Assembly: GCA_036524115.1 (NCBI GenBank)
Contig: DATDCY010000300.1
Location: 1-8,665 of the forward strand
Direction of reading: 5' to 3'
Origin: a bacterium
GTDB taxonomy: Bacteria; JAUVQV01; DATDCY01
DNA length: 8,665 nt
In this document: positions 1 through 7,477 of the stretch, piece after piece
Layout: each line of letters opens with the position of its first letter
How positions within the stretch are numbered: the first letter of the stretch is position 1
The notes under the pieces: generated by a model
The model's database searches: none
What the model saw: the letters and a program-made list of their open reading frames with translations, nothing else
Told to the model about the DNA's origin: nothing
Position numbers and translations under genes: made by a program

Positions 1-282
1 GAGCGGGTCGCGGCCGTCGTCTCCCGGGGCGGGCGCCCGGACCTCGCGGGCGGGGCACTGGCGCGCGTGACCGCGCCGACGCTGCTGATCGTCGGCGGCG
101 AGGACCACGTCGTCATCGGCATGAACCGCGCCGCGTACGAGCGCCTCGCCGGCGAGAAGGAGCTGGTCATCGTGCCCGGGGCGACGCACCTGTTCGAGGA
201 GCCGGGCGCGCTCGAGGAAGTCGCCCGCCTCGCGGCGGCGTGGTTCGTCCGGCACCTCGCCGCGCGGGGCGCGGCGGCGTGA
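1..282 (+). CDS. Alpha/beta hydrolase, dienelactone hydrolase type (C-terminal fragment)
   Basis: The reading frame is open from the first base of the window, so the gene starts upstream and only its last 93 codons are seen. The fragment carries a strand-turn segment TLLIVGGEDHVV, typical of the region around the catalytic Asp of alpha/beta hydrolases (the D of GGED), and a later GATHLFEEPGALEEVA segment whose His fits the catalytic His. The nucleophile elbow must lie upstream and is not visible. The pattern of an SRGGRPD segment (about 22 residues before the strand) and the GATHLFEEPGA ending is characteristic of the small dienelactone-hydrolase-like proteins often encoded beside, or fused to, phosphoribosyltransferases. 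Here the next gene, 26 bases downstream, is such a phosphoribosyltransferase, so they are probably one operon. The substrate is unknown; the family name does not prove dienelactone as substrate. Confidence 0.8.
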   Translation, partial: ERVAAVVSRGGRPDLAGGALARVTAPTLLIVGGEDHVVIGMNRAAYERLAGEKELVIVPGATHLFEEPGALEEVARLAAAWFVRHLAARGAAA

Positions 283-293
283 GCGCCGGGGCG

Positions 294-303
294 AAAGGAG
301 GGG
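294..303 (+). promoter_or_regulatory. Ribosome binding site deciding the phosphoribosyltransferase start
   Basis: AAAGGAGGGG lies 5 bases before the GTG at 309. The frame is open further upstream, with another GTG at 240, but that start would overlap the hydrolase gene by 43 bases and give a low-complexity Arg/Gly/Ala N-terminus unlike the family. The strong Shine-Dalgarno sequence therefore selects 309. Confidence 0.75.
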
Positions 304-308
304 ACATC

Positions 309-995
309 GTGGGGAAGATCCAGGTGCTGTCGCGCAGCGAAGAGGCCTTCGCCGACCGCCGGGAGGCCGGCCGGCTGCTCGGCGCCGCGCTCGAGCGCTT
401 CCGCGCGCAGCGACCCGTCGTGCTCGGCATCCCCCGCGGCGGCGTGGTCGTGGCCGCCGAGGTCGCCGACCACCTGGGCGCCGAGCTGGACATCGTGCTC
501 TCGCGCAAGATCGGCGCCCCGGGCAACCCGGAGCTGGCCATCGGCGCGATCGCCGAGGACGGGCACCCGTTCCTCGACGACGCGATCGCCGCGCGCCTCG
601 GCGTCTCCCGGGGATACATCGAGCGGGAGGAGCGTCATCAACTCGGAGAGATCGCGCGGCGGGTCGAGGTCTTCCGCAAGGTGCGTCCGCGGATTCCGCT
701 GGCGGGCCGCGTCGTGATCGTCGTCGACGACGGGCTGGCCACCGGCGCGACGATGCAGGCCGCCCTGTGGGCGGTGCGCCGCGACCGTCCCGGCTCGGCG
801 ATCGTGGCGGTGCCGGTCGCCGCCGAGGACACGATCGAGCGCATCGCGAAGAGCGCCGACGAGCTGCTCTGCCTGCGTGCGCCGTGGGACTTCGGCGCGG
901 TCGGCCGGTTCTACGACCGGTTCGACCAGGTCGAGGACGACGAGGTTCTGGCGATCCTCGAGCGCCACCGCGCGGCGAAGGGGGTCGGCGCGTGA
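309..995 (+). CDS. Type I phosphoribosyltransferase
   Basis: This 228-residue protein, starting at GTG after a strong ribosome binding site, is a type I phosphoribosyltransferase, a cytoplasmic enzyme family that joins PRPP to a base or related acceptor. Residues 40-53 (GIPRGGVVVAAEVA) form the early PPi-binding loop region. Residues 59-81 carry the conserved AELDIVLSRKIGAPGNPE-type segment of this stand-alone group, and residues 136-148 (VIVVDDGLATGAT) are the PRPP-binding loop with both acidic residues present. The C-terminal RFYDRFDQVEDDEV is also typical of the group. The family is known near dienelactone-hydrolase-like proteins and PRPP synthetases, exactly as here. Its acceptor is not established, so I do not name a salvage substrate. 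The stop codon overlaps the GTG of the PRPP-synthetase-like gene by four bases (GTGA), indicating translational coupling. Confidence 0.88.
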   Translation: MGKIQVLSRSEEAFADRREAGRLLGAALERFRAQRPVVLGIPRGGVVVAAEVADHLGAELDIVLSRKIGAPGNPELAIGAIAEDGHPFLDDAIAARLGVSRGYIEREERHQLGEIARRVEVFRKVRPRIPLAGRVVIVVDDGLATGATMQAALWAVRRDRPGSAIVAVPVAAEDTIERIAKSADELLCLRAPWDFGAVGRFYDRFDQVEDDEVLAILERHRAAKGVGA

Positions 996-1996
996 GGCCG
1001 GGCGCCGTCCGGGAGGCGGACGTGGTCGTCGCCAGCTGCCGCGCGGCCGCCGCGTTCGCGACGGGCCTGCGCCGCGCCAGCGCCCGTCTGCCGAAGGCCC
1101 GTGGCCGCGCGCGCTTCATCGACGGGGTCGACTACTCCTTCCCCGACGGCGAGGTCGGGGCGCGCCTCGACGCCGGTGTGGACGGCTGCGACGTCTTCCT
1201 GCTGCAGTCGCTCGTCAGCCCCGGCGCCGCGGGCGGGGTGCAGGAGCAGGCGCTGGCGCTGCTGGTCGCCGCGCGCGCGTGCCGCGAGTGGGGGGCGGCG
1301 CGGGTCACCGCCGTCACGCCGTACCTGGCCTACGCGCGGCAGGACAAGCCCACGGCGGGCGCCCGCGAGCCGACGACCGCGAGGCTCTTCGCGGACCTGG
1401 CCGCGGCCGCCGGCATCGACCGGCTCGTGACCTGGCACCCCCACTGCGCGCAGGTCCACGGGTTCTTCGCGCCGCTGCCGGTGGTCGCCCCCGATCCCCT
1501 GGACGACTTCGTCCACGCGTTCGCGCGCTTTCGCGGCCGCGGCGACGCGATCGCCGTCGCCCCCGACGCGGGCGCGGCGCCGCTCGTCGGGCGCTTCGCC
1601 CGCGCGCTGGGCCTGCGCAGCGCCGTCGCGATGAAGCGCCGGCCCGAGCGCGGCCGGGCGGAGATCACCGAGATCGCCGGCAACTTCACGGGCGCGCGGG
1701 TCGCCATCGTGCTCGACGACATGATCAGCTCGGGGTCGACGCTCCGCGAAGTGGCGCGGGCGCTCGCGGCGAAGACGTGGGTCGAGGAGATCCGCGTCGC
1801 GGTCTCGCACAACCTCTGCCTGCGCGAGGCACGCGAGACGCTGGAGGAGCTTTACCACAGGGGGCGTCTGGCCGCCGTCTCGGCCACGGACAGCATTCCC
1901 CAGACGGAGGAGTTCACCCGGCTGTCGTTCTTCGAGGTGCGGCCGCTCGCGCCGCGCTTCGCGGCGCTGGTGCTGGCCTCAGTCCTTCTTCCTTGA
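992..1996 (+). CDS. Divergent ribose-phosphate pyrophosphokinase (PRPP synthetase)
   Basis: This 334-residue protein belongs to the PRPP synthetase family, which transfers pyrophosphate from ATP to ribose 5-phosphate. The GTG start lies in the GTGA overlap with the phosphoribosyltransferase, with AAGGGGG seven bases upstream. Visible landmarks are PYLAYARQDKP (about 109-119, equivalent to the PYFGYARQD ATP-site motif), HPHCAQVHGFF (149-159, replacing the usual DLHAxQIQGFF), the catalytic flexible loop KRRP (K215, R216, R217), and the ribose-phosphate loop VAIVLDDMISSGST (237-250) with D242 and D243. The catalytic Lys/Arg pair and phosphate loop are kept, so activity is likely. The Asp of DLHA is His here, and the loop after RQD differs (KPTAGAREP), so this looks like an accessory paralogue rather than the housekeeping Prs. 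It may feed PRPP to the neighbouring phosphoribosyltransferase. Its 3' end overlaps the convergent S1 gene by 18 bases. Confidence 0.87.
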   Translation: MRPGAVREADVVVASCRAAAAFATGLRRASARLPKARGRARFIDGVDYSFPDGEVGARLDAGVDGCDVFLLQSLVSPGAAGGVQEQALALLVAARACREWGAARVTAVTPYLAYARQDKPTAGAREPTTARLFADLAAAAGIDRLVTWHPHCAQVHGFFAPLPVVAPDPLDDFVHAFARFRGRGDAIAVAPDAGAAPLVGRFARALGLRSAVAMKRRPERGRAEITEIAGNFTGARVAIVLDDMISSGSTLREVARALAAKTWVEEIRVAVSHNLCLREARETLEELYHRGRLAAVSATDSIPQTEEFTRLSFFEVRPLAPRFAALVLASVLLP

Positions 1997-3184
1997 GCGC
2001 TCCAGGCCCGCCTTGAGCAGCTCGCCGAAGGTCCCCATCGAGGCGGGCGGCCGGTTGACGTAGGCCGCGGCCTCGGCCTCCGCGGCCTTGAGCGACGCGG
2101 GCGAGAGGGAGACCCGTCGCTGGGCCGGGTCGATCTCGTCCACCGTCACCGCCAGTTGCTGGCCTTCCTTGAGCACCTCGCGGGGGTGGTTGATGCGCCG
2201 CCCCTCGCCGAGCTTCGAGATGTGCACGAGGCCGTCGATCCCCTCCTCGAGCGTGACGAAGGCGCCGAAGGTCGTCAGGCGCGCCACCGTGCCCGTGTGC
2301 GTCGAGCCGGGAACGTACTTCGCGCCGGCCTTCTCCCAGGGGTCGGCGAGGCGGGCGCGCAGGCTGAAGGTGAAGCGCTCGCGCTCCCAGTCCAGGCCCT
2401 TGATCGCGACCTCGACCTCCTGCCCGATCTTGAGCAGCTGGCCGATGTCGCCGGTGCGCCCCCAGCCGGCCTCGGAGACCGGCAGCAGCCCCTCGATGCC
2501 GCCGATGTCGATGAACGCGCCGAACTCGCGCAGTCCCGTCACCGTCCCCTTGACGACCATGCCCTCGCGCAGGGTCCGGCGCAGGGTCTCGCGCTGGCGG
2601 CGCCGCTCTTCCTCCAGGATCGCGCGATGCGAGACGACGATCGAGCGCCCCTTGTCGCGGAACTCCGTGATCCTGAACTCGAGCGTGCGGCCGACCGCCT
2701 CCTGGGGGTTGTCCTGCCGGCGCAGCCCCAGCTGCGAGAAGGGGCAGAACGCGCGCGCGCCGCCCGCCAGCCTGACGTCGAAGCCGCCCTTGATCTCCGC
2801 CTCGAGCCGCCCCTCGACGGGGATGCCGGCCTGCCACGCCTGCTCGAGCTGGGCGGTGCCCGAGCCGGCGCCGCCGACGCGCGTCGTGAAGCGCAACTCG
2901 CCGTCCTCGCTGCCGAGGTAGTAGACGTGCAGCGTCTCACCGGCGGCGACCGTCGGGCGGCCGTCCGCATCCAGCAGTTCCTTGACGTCGAGGACGCCTT
3001 CGCCCTTCTGGCCGACGTCGAGGAAGACCCACTCGGCGCCGACCTTCAGGACCTTCGCCGCCACCCGCCGCCCCGGCTCGAGCGCGGCCGGGCGGGCGAG
3101 GCTCTGCTCGAGGAGCGTCGCGAAGTCCTCCTCGGGTTCCTGCTGGCCTTCCCGGTCGTCCGTCTGGTCGTCAGCGTCAGTCAT
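1979..3184 (-). CDS. S1 RNA-binding domain protein (four S1 repeats, ribosomal S1-like)
   Basis: This 401-residue cytoplasmic protein has four S1 (OB-fold) modules at about 36-102, 119-186, 207-276 and 292-362. The third and fourth are the most canonical, with GTVTGLREFGAFIDIGGIEGLLPVSE and GTVARLTTFGAFVTLEEGIDGLVHISKL. An acidic N-terminus (about 1-20) precedes a FATLLEQSL helix, and a C-terminal MGTFGELLKAGL segment resembles the tail of S1-like proteins from delta- and related proteobacteria. Housekeeping ribosomal protein S1 of Proteobacteria usually has six repeats, so this shorter form is more likely an accessory S1-like RNA-binding or translation factor, though annotation pipelines often call such proteins 30S ribosomal protein S1. 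The ATG at 3184 is the only in-frame start near the conserved N-terminus, and no in-frame ATG, GTG or TTG lies between it and the upstream stop. It has no well-spaced Shine-Dalgarno sequence. Confidence 0.85.
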   Translation of the reverse strand: MTDADDQTDDREGQQEPEEDFATLLEQSLARPAALEPGRRVAAKVLKVGAEWVFLDVGQKGEGVLDVKELLDADGRPTVAAGETLHVYYLGSEDGELRFTTRVGGAGSGTAQLEQAWQAGIPVEGRLEAEIKGGFDVRLAGGARAFCPFSQLGLRRQDNPQEAVGRTLEFRITEFRDKGRSIVVSHRAILEEERRRQRETLRRTLREGMVVKGTVTGLREFGAFIDIGGIEGLLPVSEAGWGRTGDIGQLLKIGQEVEVAIKGLDWERERFTFSLRARLADPWEKAGAKYVPGSTHTGTVARLTTFGAFVTLEEGIDGLVHISKLGEGRRINHPREVLKEGQQLAVTVDEIDPAQRRVSLSPASLKAAEAEAAAYVNRPPASMGTFGELLKAGLERSRKKD

Positions 3185-3192
3185 GGCCGCAC

Positions 3193-3221
3193 ATGAAACC
3201 GCCCTTTCTCCTCTTTGTCAA
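3193..3221 (-). promoter_or_regulatory. Putative sigma-70 promoter of the S1-domain gene
   Basis: On the minus strand a perfect -35 TTGACA (3221-3216) is followed after 17 bases by TTTCAT (3198-3193), which matches four of six -10 positions. The predicted transcription start, near 3186, falls only about two bases before the ATG, implying a leaderless or nearly leaderless transcript. The AGGAG-like sequence lies inside the spacer and would not be transcribed. This is inference from sequence only. Confidence 0.5.
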
Positions 3222-3247
3222 AGGACGCGGGCGGATCGCCGGAGCCG

Positions 3248-3880
3248 CTAGCGCCAGTCACGGCCGCGGGGCGGGCGCCGGAAGCCGCCGCCGCGACGGT
3301 CGAAGTCGTCGTGGTCGCGGTCCCAGCGGCGGTCGAAGCGGCGATCGAAGCGCAGCCCGAAGCCGCCGCCCCACCAGAACGGGCCGGGCCAGTACGAGTA
3401 CGGACCGCCCCAGAAGGGATCGCCGTACCACGGCCCTCCCCAGGAGTAACCGTACGGTCCCCACCAGTCCCCCGGGTACCGGTAGGCACCGGGCGGGACG
3501 TACTGCGGCTGGGAGTTCGCCCAGGCGTCGGGCAGGCCTTCGGGGTTCAGGAACTGCGGGAAGTAGATCTGCGCCACCGCGTCGCTGCGGATCCACCCCG
3601 TCTGGCTCTCGCCCGTGGCGACCTCGTACCAGCCGGCCTGCCTGCCCTTCATCGGCAGGACCGTGCGCCGGGCGACCCGGCCGATCTTCTCGGCGTCGTC
3701 CTTCGGCGCCGCGAGGATGTCCGCCTCGGGGGCGGTGACGATGACGTACTGCTCCGGCTGCGCAGCGCCCCCCCTGGCCTCGGGCGCGGGAGCGTACCCT
3801 TCCGCGGCGGGCGCCGCCGCCGGCAGGACGAGGGAGGCGGCGAGCAGGGCCGCCGCGAGCGGGAACCAGAGGGTCTTCAT
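3248..3880 (-). CDS. Secreted SH3b-domain protein with Trp/Tyr/Gly-rich and Arg-Arg-rich tail
   Basis: This 210-residue protein starts at an ATG placed five bases after AAGGAGG. Residues 1-26 form a Sec signal peptide: Lys2, a hydrophobic core and an APAA cleavage region, so the product is exported to the periplasm or envelope. Residues 45-104 look like a bacterial SH3 domain (VIVTAPEADILAAPKDD, then GWYEVATGESQTGWI), a fold that usually binds peptidoglycan or peptide ligands. Residues 134-172 are extremely rich in Trp, Tyr, Gly and Pro (WWGPYGYSWGGPWYGDPFWG), and residues 177-210 are a charged run with repeated FDRR units and several Arg-Arg pairs. The tail is probably disordered or surface-interacting; its job is unknown. 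The gene is divergent from the omptin protease and upstream of the S1 gene, but a separate promoter before the latter suggests they are not one operon. Confidence 0.8.
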   Translation of the reverse strand: MKTLWFPLAAALLAASLVLPAAAPAAEGYAPAPEARGGAAQPEQYVIVTAPEADILAAPKDDAEKIGRVARRTVLPMKGRQAGWYEVATGESQTGWIRSDAVAQIYFPQFLNPEGLPDAWANSQPQYVPPGAYRYPGDWWGPYGYSWGGPWYGDPFWGGPYSYWPGPFWWGGGFGLRFDRRFDRRWDRDHDDFDRRGGGFRRPPRGRDWR

Positions 3881-3908
3881 AGGGGCCTCCTTCGTTGAAT
3901 TCAAGGGA

Positions 3909-3937
3909 AATCTTTGTCCGGGAGGGATGGTTGTCAA
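3909..3937 (-). promoter_or_regulatory. Putative sigma-70 promoter of the SH3b gene
   Basis: Minus strand TTGACA (3937-3932), a 17-base spacer, then AAGATT (3914-3909), which matches the -10 consensus at only three of six positions. The predicted start near 3902 leaves a leader of about 22 bases containing AAGGAGG (3892-3886). The -35 is perfect, the -10 weak. Confidence 0.5.
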
Positions 3938-3963
3938 GGGGAGGGACCGGTGCGGCGCGCGGG

Positions 3964-3971
3964 TGTAGAAT
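3964..3971 (+). promoter_or_regulatory. Candidate -10 element of the omptin gene
   Basis: TGTAGAAT contains TAGAAT (3966-3971), one mismatch from TATAAT, about 60 bases before the omptin ATG. No good -35 occurs 16-18 bases upstream, so the promoter may need an activator or not be sigma-70 type. It sits in the 152-bp region shared with the divergent SH3b gene. Confidence 0.35.
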
Positions 3972-4032
3972 GAACGCGAAAGCCGCCGCCGTTGCCGGAC
4001 GGCGCGCATCCTCCGGCGAAGAGGAGAGAGCC

Positions 4033-5046
4033 ATGTCACACCGCAGCTCCGGTTCCGCCGCCGTGCTCGCATCGGCGCTCGCGCTCGCCTGCGCCGCCGT
4101 TCCCGTCCGTGCCGCGACGCTTGCGACCGCAGAGGCATCGTGGCAGGCGCCGGCGGGCGTCACGCTGTCGCTCGGCGCGGGCATCGGGGTGCTGGAGGGG
4201 ACCGCCTTCGAGCGCTCCTACGCGCCCTGGCTGCGCGAGTTCAAGCTCAGCGAGCTGAAGTGGGACCTGAGCGACGTCGCCATGGCCGGCATCGAGGGCA
4301 CGGCGACCATCGGCCGGTGGGTCCGCGTCGGCGGCACCTTCTGGGCGGCGGTGAGCGACGGCGACGGCGGGATGGTCGACCGCGACTGGCTGCTGCGGGA
4401 CTCCACGGCGGACAACCAGTGGACCCACGAGTCGCGGCACCCCGACACCACGGTCGACAAGGGGTGGACGGGCGACGTCGACGTCGACGTCCGCGCCTTC
4501 TCGGCGGGCGCGCTGACGGTGCGCGGCGTCCTCGGCTACCGCCAGGACGTCTGGGAGTGGAGCGCGCGGGGCGGCACGTTCATCTACACGGTGGACGCGA
4601 ACGGCGACGGGCTCATCGGCCCGGACGAGTTCCGCTCCCGCCGCGGTTCCTTCCCGGCCGGCCGGCTCGTCATCTCCTACCGGCAGGAGTACCGGGTGCC
4701 GTACCTGGGGGTGGTGTGCGACGGGGCGTTCGGGCCGGTGCAGGTGCAGGGCCGCCTGCTCTACGGCCCGTGGGTGAGCGCCGAGGACCACGACTTCCAC
4801 GCCCTGCGCGCCACGACCTTCGACGGGGAGTTCACGGGCGGGGAGTGGCTCGGCACCGGCGTCGCCGGGACGTGGCACTTCGCGCCGCGGTGGTACGCCG
4901 TCGCGGGAGTGGAGTACGAGAAGTACGGCGAGCTCACCGGCGACGTGCTGGTCCGCTCCCCCGAGGGCGCCGCCCTCTACGAGGACGGCGGCGGCATGGA
5001 GCTGGAGACGGTCCTGGTGCGGCTCGGCGCCGGCTTCCGCTTCTAG
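4033..5046 (+). CDS. Omptin-family outer-membrane protease with an EF-hand insert
   Basis: This 337-residue protein starts at an ATG with AGGAG six bases upstream. Residues 1-28 form a signal peptide ending VRA-A. The rest aligns by eye with the ten-stranded omptin barrel: MVDRDW supplies D116 and D118 (OmpT mature D83, D85), WTHESRHPDT holds S134 and H136 (S99, H101), and EDHDFH supplies D252, D254 and H256 (D208, D210, H212). E60 fits E27. GGTFIY, GSFPAGR and PYLGV are further omptin signatures, and the chain ends in Phe as barrel proteins do. Omptins are surface proteases that typically cut between paired basic residues and depend on lipopolysaccharide. Two oddities: residues 188-199 (DANGDGLIGPDE) form a perfect EF-hand loop in extracellular loop 3, and the OmpT D97 position is His132. 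The length is about 20 residues above E. coli OmpT precursor (317). The gene is convergent with the synthetase downstream, leaving a 14-base gap. Confidence 0.9.
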   Translation: MSHRSSGSAAVLASALALACAAVPVRAATLATAEASWQAPAGVTLSLGAGIGVLEGTAFERSYAPWLREFKLSELKWDLSDVAMAGIEGTATIGRWVRVGGTFWAAVSDGDGGMVDRDWLLRDSTADNQWTHESRHPDTTVDKGWTGDVDVDVRAFSAGALTVRGVLGYRQDVWEWSARGGTFIYTVDANGDGLIGPDEFRSRRGSFPAGRLVISYRQEYRVPYLGVVCDGAFGPVQVQGRLLYGPWVSAEDHDFHALRATTFDGEFTGGEWLGTGVAGTWHFAPRWYAVAGVEYEKYGELTGDVLVRSPEGAALYEDGGGMELETVLVRLGAGFRF

Positions 5047-5060
5047 CCCGCGGGGCGGCG

Positions 5061-6730
<1,670 letters not shown>

Positions 6731-6734
<4 letters not shown>

Positions 6735-7297
6735 TGCGGGAAGTAGAGCACGGCGTAGATCTCGGCCTTGCCCGGGCCGATCGCGCCGACGTGGTGGGGG
6801 ACCACCGAGTTGTAGTAGATGCTGTCGCCCGGCCCCAGCTCGTGCCGCTCGGCGCCGTGGCGCACCTCGACGCGGCCGCTGTGAACCACGAGGAACTCCT
6901 CTCCCTCGTGCGAGGAGAGGGCGGGCGCGCCCTCCTCGGGGAGCAGCTCGATGAAGAACGGCTCCATGTGGCGGTCGGTCTTGCCGCGCCCGAGCGAGAA
7001 GTACCGCGTCGAGGCGGGCGAGCCCGAGCGGTCGTGCATCGAGAAGTCCTCGTGCCGCCCGGCGAGGCGCACGATCAGGGGGTCGGCGATCGCGTGGTCG
7101 TCGAGGAAGGTGCCGAGGCGCACGCCGAGCGCGCGGGAGATGCGCACCAGCGGCCCGAGCGTCGGATAGAGATCCTCCTCCTCGACGGCGCGCAGCAGCT
7201 CCGGGGAGAGCCCCGTGCGCTCCGCCAGCTCCGCGATGCCGACCTGCCGCAGTTCCCGGTACTTCCTGACGCGCGCTCCCAGCCCCGCGTTCGCCAT
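6731..7297 (-). CDS. XRE-family regulator with cupin sensor domain (XRE1)
   Basis: This 188-residue predicted transcription factor has an N-terminal XRE helix-turn-helix (about 7-63: VRKYRELRQVGIAELAERTG, then SPELLRAVEE) and a C-terminal cupin barrel (about 112-187). The cupin keeps the small-molecule or metal-binding pattern SSHEGEEFLVVHSGRVEV (H130, E133/E134) and a later PHH (H168, H169). XRE-cupin proteins are commonly local repressors or activators of the metabolic gene beside them; here the acyl-CoA synthetase overlaps its stop codon. The likely ligand is the acid or acyl-CoA handled by that enzyme, which is inference. The start is ATG, with GGGAGG about 10 bases upstream. It is transcribed divergently from a second regulator of the same architecture, and the shared region carries palindromes over its own -10, suggesting autoregulation. 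Confidence 0.88.
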
Positions 7298-7342
7298 CTC
7301 CGTGCGACCCTCCCCCAGGCCCGTGTTGCCGACCGATTCTCG

Positions 7343-7371
7343 CGGGTTTTGCCTAAAAAACCCGGGGTTTT
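7343..7371. promoter_or_regulatory. Palindromic candidate operator between the two XRE genes
   Basis: Three half-sites occur in 29 bases: GGGTTTT (7344-7350), AAAACCC (7357-7363) and GGGTTTT (7365-7371). The first two form an inverted repeat with 8-bp arms (CGGGTTTT, six-base spacer, AAAACCCG). The last two form a tight 15-bp palindrome around G7364. The two GGGTTTT copies are 21 bp apart, two helical turns. The block is a sharp AT-rich island and overlaps the minus-strand -10 and start, as a repressor site would. A related GGTTTTC lies at 7402-7408. Confidence 0.55.
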
Positions 7372-7397
7372 GTAGTCTCTCGCGCCCCGGCTGTCAA
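7369..7397 (-). promoter_or_regulatory. Putative sigma-70 promoter of the XRE1-synthetase operon
   Basis: Minus strand TTGACA (7397-7392), 17 bases, then TACAAA (7374-7369), matching four of six -10 positions. The start is predicted near 7362, inside the palindromic block, leaving a leader of about 65 bases before the ATG. Confidence 0.6.
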
Positions 7398-7424
7398 CGG
7401 TGGTTTTCGCACGTCCGGGTGAGG

Positions 7425-7430
7425 TAGAGT
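7425..7430 (+). promoter_or_regulatory. Candidate -10 element for the XRE2-synthetase operon
   Basis: TAGAGT matches four of six -10 positions, 47 bases before the XRE2 ATG, but no convincing -35 precedes it. A competing choice is TTGCCT (7349-7354) with TGTAGT (7371-7376), spaced by 16 bases, which would lie within the palindromes. I cannot decide between them. Confidence 0.3.
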
Positions 7431-7477
7431 AGCGCCCGCCGCGCCCCTTCTTCCCGGGCGCGGATTGGAGGGAGAGC

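Noticed and set aside
240-308. Upstream GTG start at 240 for the phosphoribosyltransferase
   Set aside because: It would overlap the hydrolase gene, lacks a ribosome binding site and adds a low-complexity N-terminus; the GTG at 309 has a strong one.
4078-4093. Lipoprotein signal in the omptin leader (ALAC, Cys20)
   Set aside because: The -3 residue is not the usual Leu for the lipobox, the sequence continues to a normal VRA-A cleavage site, and omptins are not lipoproteins.
5047-5060. GC-rich palindrome CCCGCGGG between the omptin and synthetase stop codons as a terminator
   Set aside because: The stem is too short without a loop and there is no T tract on either strand.
7343-7371. The GGGTTTT/AAAACCC block as a rho-independent terminator
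   Set aside because: It lies upstream of both divergent genes with no transcript to end, and its position over a -10 element fits an operator better.
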